A DNA stretch of 64,000 nt from Clostridium felsineum DSM 794 (GTDB lineage: Bacteria; Bacillota; Clostridia; Clostridiales; Clostridiaceae), in assembly GCF_002006355.2 (NCBI RefSeq), contig NZ_CP096980.1:4030001-4094000 (forward strand). Reading direction: 5' to 3'. Below are positions 1 through 9,088 of the stretch, in pieces. How positions within the stretch are numbered: the stretch's first letter is position 1; every line of letters starts with the position of its first letter. Below the pieces are notes generated by a model. It saw only the letters and a program-made list of their open reading frames with translations. It was not told where the DNA came from and ran no database searches. A program made the position numbers and the translations under genes.

Positions 1-388
1 TCGAAGGATTTAAAGTTGTTGAGCGAAGAGTAATGAGGGTTCATTAATGGGCTCAAAATTATTCGACCAAAGATGTATATAGGATTTTTCTACTTAAATG
101 TAGTAAGTTTTATATATGTCGGAGGAAGACTATTATAAGTTTCTACATTGCTTTATATAGACTAAACTATATAAGGTTATGTACTGATTTACAATAGTTG
201 AGCGAAGATTTATTAATTTTTCTTTAAGGGTTATAATGATTGGAATATTGTTATAGTTTTTAAAGATATGTTAATGAATCGAATGAAAATTTGCATCTGT
301 AACGAAGTGCTCAAGTAATAAAAAAAGGGGTATTTGGGTGCGAAGTTATGAATGTAGGTCATAATTAAGATGACTTTAAGTTCTAAGA
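1..388 (+). other. Non-coding stretch upstream of a rightward terminator; possible structured RNA or gene 3' region
   Basis: No frame stays open beyond the first 45 bases or so, on either strand, so this is not a coding region apart from a possible very short 3' end entering from the left edge. A 12-base word, GTTGAGCGAAGA, occurs twice in direct orientation (18-29 and 197-208), and related CGAAG words recur near the left edge, 302 and 341. The stretch is less uniformly AT-rich than other gaps here and is followed by a hairpin with a T-run on the + strand (392-447). That fits a rightward transcript crossing the window edge. A structured non-coding RNA is an inference; I could not match it to a family by eye. 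Confidence 0.35.
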
Positions 389-391
389 TTG

Positions 392-447
392 AAAGCTGTC
401 CTTTATAATGTAACTTAAACTTACATTTACAGGACAGCTTTTATTAT
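392..447 (+). terminator. Rho-independent terminator
   Basis: An 11-bp perfect inverted repeat, AAAGCTGTCCT at 392-402 and its complement at 431-441, is followed on the + strand by TTATTATATT. The T-rich side lies to the right, so it mainly ends a rightward transcript. It could also stop leftward transcription of the membrane-protein gene that ends at 459. Confidence 0.7.
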
Positions 448-458
448 ATTAAATGAAA

Positions 459-1571
459 TTATTTTTTTCCTATTAATAAACTCACTATAATAAATATAAT
501 TATTATCGCATAAAAGATTTGTCCAACTCTGCTTCCCACATTCACAGTCCACCCAATTCCAAATCTTTTTTGAACAAAAATCGATGGATCATTTGTATTG
601 TAATATATAAGATTACCCATTTTCCAATACTTATCATCATCTCTCATATTGATTGCAATTTCTCTTTTTCCCTCATTAGCTTTAAGCTTGCTTCCACCCT
701 GTCCAACTTTAAATCCTATAACTAATGATACTAAAGTTACAAGCATTGTAATAACTATAATTATAATATTTATAAGACTTATATTTTCTTTAATAAGTTG
801 AATTGTTTGAAAATCATCAATTAAAAGCACAATCTGCATAACAAAATTTAATATTATAATATATATTCCCCATACATTTCTAAACTTTATATTATTCTCT
901 ATAGAGACATTTGTATTTATTTCGTTTTTACTCCAAAAGGTTATCTTGTAAATAAAGAATGTTATTAAGATAAGAATCAGTTGATTTATAGGTGTAGAAA
1001 AAATGGCAAAATATGTTTTTATGGAGTATCCAGTAATATTTCCACTTATATTCCAATGACTTGGATATCTATGAGGAATATTAGGGTACTGAATTATATT
1101 AACTACCAAACATATTATTACAAAAACTAATGATATAACAAACCACTTATTTCCTGCTATCATCTTTTCCTTTTTTTGTTTATTAAAGGATGTATCTATA
1201 ATAATCTCTTGCTTTTTGGTTTTTAACCATCCCTCTTTTTTCTTTAATTTATAAACTTTTCTGTTGTGATAGTAGTAAATTAAAAAGTCAAAAAATATAA
1301 ATGCAAATATAGCCACTAAATAGGCAATACTGTTATCCGTTATATACACATAATAAGAAATTAATATAGCCAAAGGTATTCCAAAAATTATGTTGAATAA
1401 AACGTAACTTTTCCCAATATATTTAAGCTTAGAATTTTCTATTTCTTCATAAGGAATTCTAATGCCTAAATATATATCTTTTTGTCCTGCTTTAAATGCT
1501 ACTATTTGGGATATTGTAGAAATAATTAATATGCCAAATGTAAATATACCTAATACTATTCCGTTATTCAT
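459..1571 (-). CDS. DUF1648/DUF5808 multi-pass membrane protein
   Basis: A membrane protein of about 370 residues with roughly eight hydrophobic segments. A PxHWN-like motif (PSHWNISG, about residue 175) is typical of DUF1648, the SdpI-related family. The C-terminal block with KYWKMGNLIYYN and KRFGIGWTVN matches DUF5808. I choose the second ATG (1571), because a GGGGG ribosome site lies 6-7 bases before it; the first ATG at 1586 directly abuts the regulator stop codon. It is co-transcribed with the upstream GntR gene. YtrA-type regulators often sit with membrane proteins that respond to cell-envelope stress, so a role in envelope homeostasis or peptide immunity is plausible but unproven. Confidence 0.75.
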   Translation of the reverse strand: MNNGIVLGIFTFGILIISTISQIVAFKAGQKDIYLGIRIPYEEIENSKLKYIGKSYVLFNIIFGIPLAILISYYVYITDNSIAYLVAIFAFIFFDFLIYYYHNRKVYKLKKKEGWLKTKKQEIIIDTSFNKQKKEKMIAGNKWFVISLVFVIICLVVNIIQYPNIPHRYPSHWNISGNITGYSIKTYFAIFSTPINQLILILITFFIYKITFWSKNEINTNVSIENNIKFRNVWGIYIIILNFVMQIVLLIDDFQTIQLIKENISLINIIIIVITMLVTLVSLVIGFKVGQGGSKLKANEGKREIAINMRDDDKYWKMGNLIYYNTNDPSIFVQKRFGIGWTVNVGSRVGQIFYAIIIIFIIVSLLIGKK

Positions 1572-1586
1572 ATTACTTACCCCCAT

Positions 1587-1964
1587 CTAAATATCATACC
1601 CATCATAAATTTTACTACATATATCTAAAAATTCTTCCTTTTCTACTCCTCTACACTTACAATCTGCTATAACATATTCCAGTTCATCTAATAATTTTTC
1701 CGAAAATTCCTCAGTTTTTTGAGGCATATTTTCATTAATTACAGCACCAATTCTCCTATCTATATTAAGATATCCCTCTCCTTTTAGTATGTTATAAACT
1801 TTATTAACCGTATGCAAATTTATTCCTATATCTTCCGCCATTTGTCTAACTGAAGGAAGGCTTTCCCCTCTTTTTAACTCTCCTCTAGCCATTCCCTTAA
1901 CCAGTTGATTTTTCAGTTGTTCGTATATAGGTGTTTCTGATTCAAAATCTATTTTTATGAGCAC
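1587..1964 (-). CDS. GntR family transcriptional regulator, YtrA subfamily
   Basis: This is a 125-residue DNA-binding protein. The N-terminal winged helix is characteristic of GntR regulators (ETPIYEQLKNQLVKGMARG, then GESLPSVRQMAEDIGINLHT, residues about 10-55). The C-terminal effector region is very short, as in the YtrA subfamily, rather than the larger FadR or UTRA domains. The start is GTG at 1964, four bases after an AAGGTGA ribosome site. The next gene begins at its stop codon, so the two form an operon. YtrA-type proteins usually repress their own operon. AT-rich dyads upstream (about 1985-2010) could be operators, but I cannot define one. Confidence 0.85.
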   Translation of the reverse strand: MLIKIDFESETPIYEQLKNQLVKGMARGELKRGESLPSVRQMAEDIGINLHTVNKVYNILKGEGYLNIDRRIGAVINENMPQKTEEFSEKLLDELEYVIADCKCRGVEKEEFLDICSKIYDGYDI

Positions 1965-2058
1965 AAAATCACCTTCCCTATAATATAACTAAGTATTATA
2001 TATATAATATAACAAATATAATTTTTTAATGCAATATATCTTTATTTAGAAACACCTT

Positions 2059-3162
2059 TTAATAATTTCCTCTTCCTTCATTGATAACTCTTATTTTTAC
2101 ATTTACTTTTATATCTGAATTACTTACTGCCTTGTTCCAATCAACTCCAGTATGTCTTCCATATTTTGCAGCAGCAACTCTCCCCAAATCTAAAACATCT
2201 ACTTTATATTCTTTCATTACATCTTTTATAGTATCATTACAATCCTTCTCTACCTTTCTCCCTAACTCTAATTTAAACCTTTCCATTTGATTCACATCAG
2301 AATTAAGATTTTTGTACAATGTGTTATTGATAACTTTACCACTTAATGAAATATTTATTACAAAGCTATATTTACCATCCTTTTTATAACATTTAACTTT
2401 ATTCTTGGTTTTTCCATACAAGCTAGTATATTTAGAACCTTCCTGAATAGTAACAATCCCCCATACGTTATTTTCTTTAAGCATATTTATAACCCTAGCT
2501 TTTGCCATATCTACATTACCAACCATTTTATCTTTATTAAATATAGCAAGCCCTGTGGTTTGTATTTCACCATCTTTTATTTCTATATATGGTAATAAAG
2601 TTGCCCTGCCTTCAGTACAAACTCTTACGGCAATATCCATAAAGCTGTACTGCGATGAAAAGAAATTAAACTGTTTTAAATTTTTTATCATTCCATCAAT
2701 ATAATCAGAAGTATTTATGTTATCTTTTGCTTTATGATTAATTATATCCTCAGCTTTTCCCCTACACACCGTACACAGTGCTCTATCATTTAACTGCGGA
2801 TTATTCAAATTCAAATCAATAAAGGGATTTAATCCATTTTGCGCTGCCCCTTCACTAAATATAAATACTCTATTCAATCCTAGCATAAATTTTTTATCCG
2901 ATTTAAGCTGTCTCGTATCTCTAGTACTAGGTAAATTAAAACCTTCTCCACTTAATACATAGCTGCTAACCTTTTCTCCTCCCTCAAAAGAATATATTGA
3001 AACTGGAATCTTATAAATGGTTCCTACCGCATTTTTTTTTATATCTGCTCCTATAGCTATGGGAATTTGCAAGTTTTCTACTAGCTCTCCTTTATCACTA
3101 AAAAACGCTAAAACAAGAATTAAAATTATTGTAATTAATATTATTTTATTATTCCTTTGCAT
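2059..3162 (-). CDS. gerKC: Spore germination receptor subunit C, Ger(x)C family, without the usual lipobox
   Basis: A 367-residue third subunit of a GerA-type nutrient receptor in the spore inner membrane. One N-terminal hydrophobic segment (residues about 6-20) precedes the family signature region (ELVENLQIPIAIGADI). The rest is the extracytoplasmic Ger(x)C fold, ending with the conserved C-terminal region (LGRVAAAKYGRHTGVDW). GerC proteins are normally lipoproteins with a Gly-Cys-Trp-Asp lipobox. Here the equivalent place reads LAFFSDKGEL and has no cysteine, so lipidation by Lgt should not occur. The gene overlaps gerB by 14 bases. An AGAGGTAGG ribosome site precedes the ATG. Confidence 0.85.
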   Translation of the reverse strand: MQRNNKIILITIILILVLAFFSDKGELVENLQIPIAIGADIKKNAVGTIYKIPVSIYSFEGGEKVSSYVLSGEGFNLPSTRDTRQLKSDKKFMLGLNRVFIFSEGAAQNGLNPFIDLNLNNPQLNDRALCTVCRGKAEDIINHKAKDNINTSDYIDGMIKNLKQFNFFSSQYSFMDIAVRVCTEGRATLLPYIEIKDGEIQTTGLAIFNKDKMVGNVDMAKARVINMLKENNVWGIVTIQEGSKYTSLYGKTKNKVKCYKKDGKYSFVINISLSGKVINNTLYKNLNSDVNQMERFKLELGRKVEKDCNDTIKDVMKEYKVDVLDLGRVAAAKYGRHTGVDWNKAVSNSDIKVNVKIRVINEGRGNY

Positions 3163-4243
3163 GTTTTCCTACCTCTTTAAATTTAGTTATAATAGTTATA
3201 ATGGAAACATATATCAATATAAATATTACAAAGTACTCCGTTAAAATTCCCGAATAATATCTCCTTTTAGTTGTATTACCATATAACATTGAAAGTAAAA
3301 AAACTATTGGATACAAGAAAATTGTTACAGTTTCTGCTGATATTTTTTTCGTTATTCTACTAATTCCAGAGGAAACAGCAAAATAATAAACTGAAATACA
3401 TCTTATAATTACAATAGACCACAAGGATATAAATATAAATCTAAAGCTATTTATAATTGGAATATGTATACTGTCACTTAAGCCAATAGTGGGCCATAAT
3501 AATTTAGGCGAGGCATCTATTCCATAATAATAAATATTCAAAAAACATACCCAAGTATATATAAACATAGTAAGACCAAGCGCAATAAGACTGCTCTCTA
3601 ACAGTTTTTTACTGCCTTTAGCGAAAGGATATATTAATAAAGCCGCCTCTGCTCCCGTATAGAAAAAAGCCGTCTCCTTCGATGCTTTAAGTACATTCGC
3701 TAAGCCAGCTTGACCAATTGGCATAATATTTAATATATTTCCTTCCTTTAATGTTTCTATCGGTAGCACAATTAAAATAATTGTCAAATAGAATGTAACC
3801 TCACATAATCTTCCTAGTGGCTTTATGCCCTTATATGCAGCAAAAGCAGTTACTACTAACGTAAGTGCTATAACCTGATATCCCTTTAAAAAATCGGAGG
3901 CATATACAGTAAATACATTATTAAATCCTTCTATTTCTGAAGTCAAAACAAATAAAAAGAAACCTATAAAAATAAAATTTAAAATATTTCCTATTATGCC
4001 TCCAAAATATTTTTTACTAAGCACTAATATATTTTCTTTGGGAGATTTTTTGCACATATAACTGGCACACAAAATTAAAAATAGTGGATAAACTGCACCC
4101 ACAATACACGCAATCCAACCATCTTGATTTGCCTTTTCTATAACCGCATTAGGTAGATACGTAAAACCAACCCCAATTAAGGATGCAAACATATAAAAAG
4201 TAATTTGACTTCCTGATAAATATACATCATTACTTTTATTCAT
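3149..4243 (-). CDS. gerKB: Spore germination receptor subunit B, GerB/APC-type permease
   Basis: An integral membrane protein of about 364 residues with about ten transmembrane segments, of the GerAB family within the APC superfamily. The opening region (LSGSQITFYMFASLIGVGFTYLPNA) is typical. In GerA-type receptors the B subunit is thought to bind the nutrient germinant in its transmembrane core. The ATG at 4243 is chosen because AGAGGTGG lies just upstream; the in-frame GTG three codons earlier is part of that ribosome site. It overlaps gerA by 8 bases and gerC by 14 bases, so the three subunits are translationally coupled. The germinant cannot be read from sequence. Confidence 0.88.
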   Translation of the reverse strand: MNKSNDVYLSGSQITFYMFASLIGVGFTYLPNAVIEKANQDGWIACIVGAVYPLFLILCASYMCKKSPKENILVLSKKYFGGIIGNILNFIFIGFFLFVLTSEIEGFNNVFTVYASDFLKGYQVIALTLVVTAFAAYKGIKPLGRLCEVTFYLTIILIVLPIETLKEGNILNIMPIGQAGLANVLKASKETAFFYTGAEAALLIYPFAKGSKKLLESSLIALGLTMFIYTWVCFLNIYYYGIDASPKLLWPTIGLSDSIHIPIINSFRFIFISLWSIVIIRCISVYYFAVSSGISRITKKISAETVTIFLYPIVFLLSMLYGNTTKRRYYSGILTEYFVIFILIYVSIITIITKFKEVGKHAKE

Positions 4244-5711
4244 TTTTTCCACCTCTAAAATCCTTTTGCCTTATTGGATTTTTATTTGGAATAATACTAG
4301 GTCTTTTATTCATTTTCCATATTGGTACCCTTAATAACACATCCTTAATATCATCTATATTAAAAGAAAAATAAGGTACCCCAAAATTTTCCATAGCACA
4401 AAGGTAAGCTAACATAAAAAACCACCCTACTATTATTCCAAGCATTCCAAGCCAATTTGCCAATATTAACATTGGATAATTAATTAATCTTATTGATACA
4501 GACATTTGATAATTAGATATTACAAACGCAGCTACTGTAGTTATTCCCGCAACTAAAAGAGTTGTTGAACTAACAATTTTTGCTTTAAGCGCAGCATCAC
4601 CAATAATAATACCTCCAACTACACTGAGAGTTTGCCCTATTTTGTTTGGTAGTCTATATCCACCCTCTCTTAATAATTCTATTGTAAAATTCATAGCTAG
4701 TAACGACATAAATGGTGTTAGCGCTATACCCTTTCTAGATTGAATAAGAGACTGAACAAATTCAATAGGTATAAGCTCTGCATTAAATTTTATAAAGCTT
4801 ATATAAATAGCTGGAAGACTAGTAACTGCAAACACTGCAATCATTCTTACAATTCTTATAAAGTTAGCTTGAAGCATTCTTCCATAGTAATCCTCTATTG
4901 TTTGAAAAAAATCAAAAAACGTACTTGGATATACAGTTACATAAGAAGTTCCTTGCAATATAAATGCTATTCTACCCTCTAAAAGATTTGCTTGTATAAC
5001 ATCCGGTCTTTCAGAGCCACAAACTGGAGGAAATAAGCTATATGTATGTTCTTCTATACACTGCTCTATTATTGAGTTCCCATATACTGAATCAATATCT
5101 ATACTTTTTACCTTTTCTTTTATTTTTTTTAAATATTCTTTATCTACTATGTCATCTATGTATACCATAGCAAGATCTGTCTGACTTCTTGTTCCAAGTG
5201 TAAACTTTTCAGTCCTTAAATTTCTATCCTTTATTCTTCTTTTAAGCATAGTCAAATTTGTCTCTAAATTTTCTATAAAGCCCTCTCTAGGTCCTCTTAA
5301 GGATACATCACTAGGTGGTTCTGTTATTGATCTGTAAGGTCCACCTGTTGTATCTGCTATAATAAACTTATTTAAACCTTCAATAATAACTGCGGTTTTT
5401 CCCCTTTTAATATCTTCAATTACATTATTTAAATCTGTCTCTATATTAGTATTGCTAACTGAAATATATTTTTTACATAAATAATCTGCAAGCTCTCTAT
5501 TGTAATCAAATTCTTCATCTACCTGAAACATTAATGGACTCATAATATTCATATCTATCATATCTTTGTTAACTAAACCATTTATATATATTACTACTGC
5601 ATCTAATTGCTGTCTTTTTCCTATTATAATTTCTTTAACTATTAAATTGCTATCATCACCAATAGCACTCTTTATATCACTAATAGTAGTAGCTTTATTG
5701 TTTGTATTCAC
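4236..5711 (-). CDS. gerKA: Spore germination receptor subunit A, GerA family
   Basis: About 491 residues: a large hydrophilic N-terminal domain (about 1-280), then five or six membrane helices, then a short basic C-terminal tail. Family landmarks include EGLNKFIIADT, the PPSDVSLRGPREGFIENLETNLTM-type motif around residues 130-150, and PPVCGSERPDVI near 225. GerA subunits form an oligomeric ion channel that opens on germinant binding in the spore inner membrane. The GTG at 5711 is chosen because AAGGAG sits 7 bases before it; the TTG six codons earlier falls upstream of that site. It is the first gene of gerA-gerB-gerC, preceded by a candidate forespore promoter. Confidence 0.9.
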   Translation of the reverse strand: MNTNNKATTISDIKSAIGDDSNLIVKEIIIGKRQQLDAVVIYINGLVNKDMIDMNIMSPLMFQVDEEFDYNRELADYLCKKYISVSNTNIETDLNNVIEDIKRGKTAVIIEGLNKFIIADTTGGPYRSITEPPSDVSLRGPREGFIENLETNLTMLKRRIKDRNLRTEKFTLGTRSQTDLAMVYIDDIVDKEYLKKIKEKVKSIDIDSVYGNSIIEQCIEEHTYSLFPPVCGSERPDVIQANLLEGRIAFILQGTSYVTVYPSTFFDFFQTIEDYYGRMLQANFIRIVRMIAVFAVTSLPAIYISFIKFNAELIPIEFVQSLIQSRKGIALTPFMSLLAMNFTIELLREGGYRLPNKIGQTLSVVGGIIIGDAALKAKIVSSTTLLVAGITTVAAFVISNYQMSVSIRLINYPMLILANWLGMLGIIVGWFFMLAYLCAMENFGVPYFSFNIDDIKDVLLRVPIWKMNKRPSIIPNKNPIRQKDFRGGKNE

Positions 5712-5757
5712 ATTTTTTCTCCTTCCCAAAAAAGCTTTAATTAAAGTATTTCTTTTT

Positions 5758-5787
5758 TAGTATTACCAAACAAAAAAGTATATACTC
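5758..5787 (-). promoter_or_regulatory. Candidate sigma-G-type promoter of the ger operon
   Basis: Reading leftward, GAGTA (5787-5783), an 18-base spacer and AATACTA (5764-5758) resemble the forespore sigma-G pattern GHATR-N18-CATNHTA, with one mismatch in each box. It sits 47 bases before the gerA start. Germination receptor operons are generally transcribed by sigma-G, so position and family knowledge support the call. The sequence match alone is modest. Confidence 0.4.
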
Positions 5788-5817
5788 AAGTAATTTTTAG
5801 AAATAATCTACATTAAT

Positions 5818-5865
5818 AGAAAGCTACCATATAAACAAGATATCCTATTTACATGGTAGCTTTCT
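5818..5865. terminator. Terminator downstream of pdxT
   Basis: A 13-bp perfect stem, AGAAAGCTACCAT (5818-5830) with its complement (5853-5865), lies between the pdxT stop and the ger promoter. It can end leftward pdxST transcription before the ger operon. Confidence 0.75.
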
Positions 5866-5871
5866 ATTATA

Positions 5872-6432
5872 TTATATTTTTATAAAATATTCGTGAAATT
5901 CCAAATTATCTGTAAGCTCTGGATGAAAAGCTGTTACAATAACGTTTCTACTTTTAGCTGCAACTATATTTCCTTTAAGAGTACATAAAGACTTCACATT
6001 CTCACCAATATGCGTTATATATGGTGCTCTTATAAATACAAGCGGTATTTCATTTAAAGAAACTTCTTCTATACAAGCTCTTGTATTAAAACTATCAATT
6101 TGACTTCCGTATGCATTTCTTCTTACTGTTATATCTATAGCTTTAATATAACTAATGTTACTACCTTCTATCTCCTTTGCTAAAAGTATCATACCAGCAC
6201 AGGTTCCCCAAACTGGCATACCTGAGTATATTTCTTCCTTTAAATAATCTATCATATTGGAAAGCATTAAAAATCTTCCAATTGTTGTACTTTCTCCTCC
6301 TGGTATTATTAATCTATCTATTCTTTTTAAATCCTCTACACTCTTTACTTTTACGGACTCAACTCCAAGTCTTTCTATATGACTTATATGCTCCGTAACT
6401 CCTCCTTGAAAAGCTAGAACCCCAACTCTCAT
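5872..6432 (-). CDS. pdxT: Pyridoxal 5'-phosphate synthase glutaminase subunit PdxT
   Basis: A 186-residue class I glutaminase that feeds ammonia to PdxS for direct synthesis of PLP from ribose 5-phosphate and glyceraldehyde 3-phosphate. The start LAFQGGVTEHI, the oxyanion motif PGGEST (44-49), the nucleophile Cys78 in WGTCAGM, and His170/Glu172 in FHPELT form a complete catalytic set. Its ATG overlaps the pdxS stop as TAATG, so the two subunits are coupled. Length and motifs are normal, so it should be active. Confidence 0.97.
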   Translation of the reverse strand: MRVGVLAFQGGVTEHISHIERLGVESVKVKSVEDLKRIDRLIIPGGESTTIGRFLMLSNMIDYLKEEIYSGMPVWGTCAGMILLAKEIEGSNISYIKAIDITVRRNAYGSQIDSFNTRACIEEVSLNEIPLVFIRAPYITHIGENVKSLCTLKGNIVAAKSRNVIVTAFHPELTDNLEFHEYFIKI

Positions 6433-7301
6433 TACCAGCCTCTTTCTTGATATCTATCTTTTATGCTGTTTATTTCAAGTCCATACATCGGTTCTCCAAG
6501 ATCAAATGAAACCTCTTCAAGTACCTTAGGATCATCATAATAGGCAGCTGCCATAACAATAGCCCTTGCTCTCTTTTCTGGATTTTCGGATTTAAATATA
6601 CCAGAACCAACAAATACACCTTCTGCTCCAAGTTTAATCATAAGAGCAGCATCTGCAGGAGTAGCAATACCACCCGCTGCAAAATTAACTACTGGAAGCC
6701 TTCCATTATGCCATACATATTCTACAAGTTCATAAGGAGCATTAAGTTCTTTTGCAATTGTCATAATTTGTTCTTTAGCTGCATTTTTAACTTTTCTTAT
6801 ATCATCCATAACTGTTCTCATATGTCTTACAGCCTCAACAACATTTCCAGTGCCGGCTTCTCCCTTTGTCCTTATCATTGAAGCACCTTCACCAATTCTT
6901 CTTAAAGCTTCTCCAAGATTTCTTGCTCCACAAACAAAAGGAACATTAAAATCTTTTTTATCAATATGGTAGGAATCGTCTGCTGGAGTTAAAACTTCAC
7001 TTTCATCTATGAAATCAATCCCCATCTCCTGAAGAATTTCAGCTTCAACAAAATGTCCTATTCTAACCTTTGCCATAACTGGTATTGTTACTGCATCCTT
7101 GATTTCCTTTATCATTTTAGGATCAGACATTCTAGCTACTCCGCCTTGTTTTCTTATATCTGCTGGAACTCTTTCAAGTGCCATTACTGCACAAGCTCCA
7201 GCTTTTTCAGCTATTATGGCCTGCTCCTTGTTTACTACATCCATTATTACCCCACCCTTTAACATTTGAGCGAGATTTTTATTCATTTCACTTCTATCCA
7301 T
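6432..7301 (-). CDS. pdxS: Pyridoxal 5'-phosphate synthase subunit PdxS
   Basis: The synthase subunit of the cytoplasmic PdxST complex, with a (beta/alpha)8 barrel. Counting from the chosen start there are 289 residues. Asp21, Lys78 in VMAKVRIGH (Schiff base with ribose 5-phosphate) and Lys146 in RTKGEAGTGN are all present. An upstream in-frame ATG at 7337 would give 301 residues. I prefer 7301, because AAGGAG lies 8 bases upstream and the protein then begins at the usual family position. pdxT follows with a one-base overlap. No PdxR-type regulator is adjacent. Confidence 0.97.
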   Translation of the reverse strand: MDRSEMNKNLAQMLKGGVIMDVVNKEQAIIAEKAGACAVMALERVPADIRKQGGVARMSDPKMIKEIKDAVTIPVMAKVRIGHFVEAEILQEMGIDFIDESEVLTPADDSYHIDKKDFNVPFVCGARNLGEALRRIGEGASMIRTKGEAGTGNVVEAVRHMRTVMDDIRKVKNAAKEQIMTIAKELNAPYELVEYVWHNGRLPVVNFAAGGIATPADAALMIKLGAEGVFVGSGIFKSENPEKRARAIVMAAAYYDDPKVLEEVSFDLGEPMYGLEINSIKDRYQERGW

Positions 7302-7390
7302 ACTCATAACTCCTTTTCCAAAATATACTTCCATCATATTACATATATATATTTTTGAAAAGTGTATGGATACAAAGTATAGCTTGTATT

Positions 7391-7858
7391 TTATTTTTCG
7401 ATATTCTTAATTAAATTTGCCATTTCAATTGCTGTGACTGCTGCATCAAAACCTTTATTACCTGACTTTGTTCCAGCTCTTTCTACTGCTTGTTCAATAC
7501 TATCTGTTGTAAGAACTCCAAATATTACAGGACATCCTGTTTTAAGTGAAGTTTGTGCTACTCCCTTTGAAACCTCTGAAGATACATAATCAAAATGTGG
7601 AGTGGCTCCCCTTATAACTGCACCTAAGCAAATTACAGCATCATATTTGCCACTTTCAGCTAATTTTTGTGATATCAAAGGTATTTCAAAGGCTCCAGGT
7701 GCATATGCAAGTTCAATATCTTCTTCCTTAGCACCATGTCTTTTCAGTGCATCCATTGCTCCTGATACTAATTTTGACACTATAAATTCGTTAAATCTTC
7801 CTGCTACTATTGCAAACTTTAAATTTTCACTTACTAATTTACCTTCATATATTTTCAT
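7391..7858 (-). CDS. ribH: 6,7-dimethyl-8-ribityllumazine synthase
   Basis: A 155-residue lumazine synthase condensing 5-amino-6-ribitylaminouracil with 3,4-dihydroxy-2-butanone 4-phosphate. AGRFNEFI (19-26), YAPGAFEIP (52-60), GAVIRGATPHFDYV with His88, and FGVLTTDSIEQA are the expected substrate-binding motifs. It is the last gene of the riboflavin operon, 20 bases after ribBA. Family members form 60-subunit shells or pentamers. No clear terminator follows before pdxS, so some read-through into pdxST is possible. Confidence 0.97.
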   Translation of the reverse strand: MKIYEGKLVSENLKFAIVAGRFNEFIVSKLVSGAMDALKRHGAKEEDIELAYAPGAFEIPLISQKLAESGKYDAVICLGAVIRGATPHFDYVSSEVSKGVAQTSLKTGCPVIFGVLTTDSIEQAVERAGTKSGNKGFDAAVTAIEMANLIKNIEK

Positions 7859-7878
7859 TTTTACACTCTCCTTAAAAT

Positions 7879-9078
7879 TTAAATTAAATGTCCCATTTTT
7901 TCTTTTTTAGTATTCAAATAAAATTCATTCTCTTTAATAGGTCTTGTACTTATAGGAACTCTTTTAGTAACATCAATTCCATACTTCTTTAACTCATTTA
8001 TTTTTTCTGGGTTATTAGTCATTAATTTTACACTTTTTATACCCAAATCCTTTAATATTTCTGCTGCCTCCCAATATTCTCTTAAATCAGGATTAAATCC
8101 TAGCTTTATATTTGCCTCTACTGTATCAAGTCCTTTTTCTTGAAGTTCATAAGCTTTTAATTTATTTAATAATCCTATATCTCTTCCCTCTTGATCTAAA
8201 TAAAGTACAACTCCTACTCCCTGCTTTTCTATTGCTTTAAGCGATTTTGCTAGTTGCTCGCCACAATCACATCTTAAAGACCCAAATACATCCCCTGTAA
8301 GACATTTAGAATGTACTCGAACAAGTACCTCCTTCTCTAAAGTTACATCTCCCTTTATTATGGCTATATTTTCTTTATTATCTGTTAAATTTTTATATCC
8401 AATTATCTTAAATTCTCCATATTTCGTAGGAAGCTTTGCCTCTGCCTCTCTTTTTATAAGCACTTCATTTTTTTTTCTATACTCAATTAACTTTTCAATA
8501 GTTATTATTTTTATATTATTCTTCTTTGAAAACTCCATAAGCTGTGGTAATCTTGCCATAGTACCATCTTCATTCATAATTTCACAGCACACACCAACCG
8601 GAGGATTAAAGCCTGCAAGTTTAACCAAATCAACTGTTGCTTCTGTATGCCCATTTCTGTCTAAAACACCATTCTTTTTAGCTCTTAAAGGAAAAGTATG
8701 TCCTGGCTTTACAAAGTCCTCCTCTGTAGATTTCTTTTCTGCTAGCTTTCTTATTGTTTCTGCTCTTTCATAAGCTGAAATTCCTGTTCTAGTACTTGCT
8801 GCATCTACTGACACTCCAAAATCTGTACCAAAGTACTCTGTATTTTTATCTACCATAGTATTTATATTAAGCCTCTCCATACTTTCTGAGTCCATCGGTG
8901 TACAAATTAGTCCTCTTGCATATTTAGCCATATAATTTATTGTTTCTCCTGTTATATTGGCACCAGCTGCAACCAAATCTCCTTCATTTTCTCTATCCTC
9001 ATCATCTACAACTATTACCATTTTCCCTTGCTTTATATCTAGAATAGCCTCTTCTATACTACTAAATTTAAAACTCAT
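7879..9078 (-). CDS. ribBA: Bifunctional 3,4-dihydroxy-2-butanone-4-phosphate synthase / GTP cyclohydrolase II
   Basis: About 399 residues with two domains. RibB (about 1-200) carries the acidic DDEDRENEGDL motif near the N-terminus and GHTEATVDL. RibA (about 205-399) carries the zinc cysteines in CLTGDVFGSLRCDCGEQL and the catalytic DQEGRDIGLLNK region. The protein makes both branch precursors of riboflavin. The start at 9078 is chosen over an in-frame ATG at 9102, because AGGAG lies 7 bases before it and it clears the ribE stop. Third gene of the operon. Confidence 0.96.
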   Translation of the reverse strand: MSFKFSSIEEAILDIKQGKMVIVVDDEDRENEGDLVAAGANITGETINYMAKYARGLICTPMDSESMERLNINTMVDKNTEYFGTDFGVSVDAASTRTGISAYERAETIRKLAEKKSTEEDFVKPGHTFPLRAKKNGVLDRNGHTEATVDLVKLAGFNPPVGVCCEIMNEDGTMARLPQLMEFSKKNNIKIITIEKLIEYRKKNEVLIKREAEAKLPTKYGEFKIIGYKNLTDNKENIAIIKGDVTLEKEVLVRVHSKCLTGDVFGSLRCDCGEQLAKSLKAIEKQGVGVVLYLDQEGRDIGLLNKLKAYELQEKGLDTVEANIKLGFNPDLREYWEAAEILKDLGIKSVKLMTNNPEKINELKKYGIDVTKRVPISTRPIKENEFYLNTKKEKMGHLI

Positions 9079-9088
9079 AATATCACTC

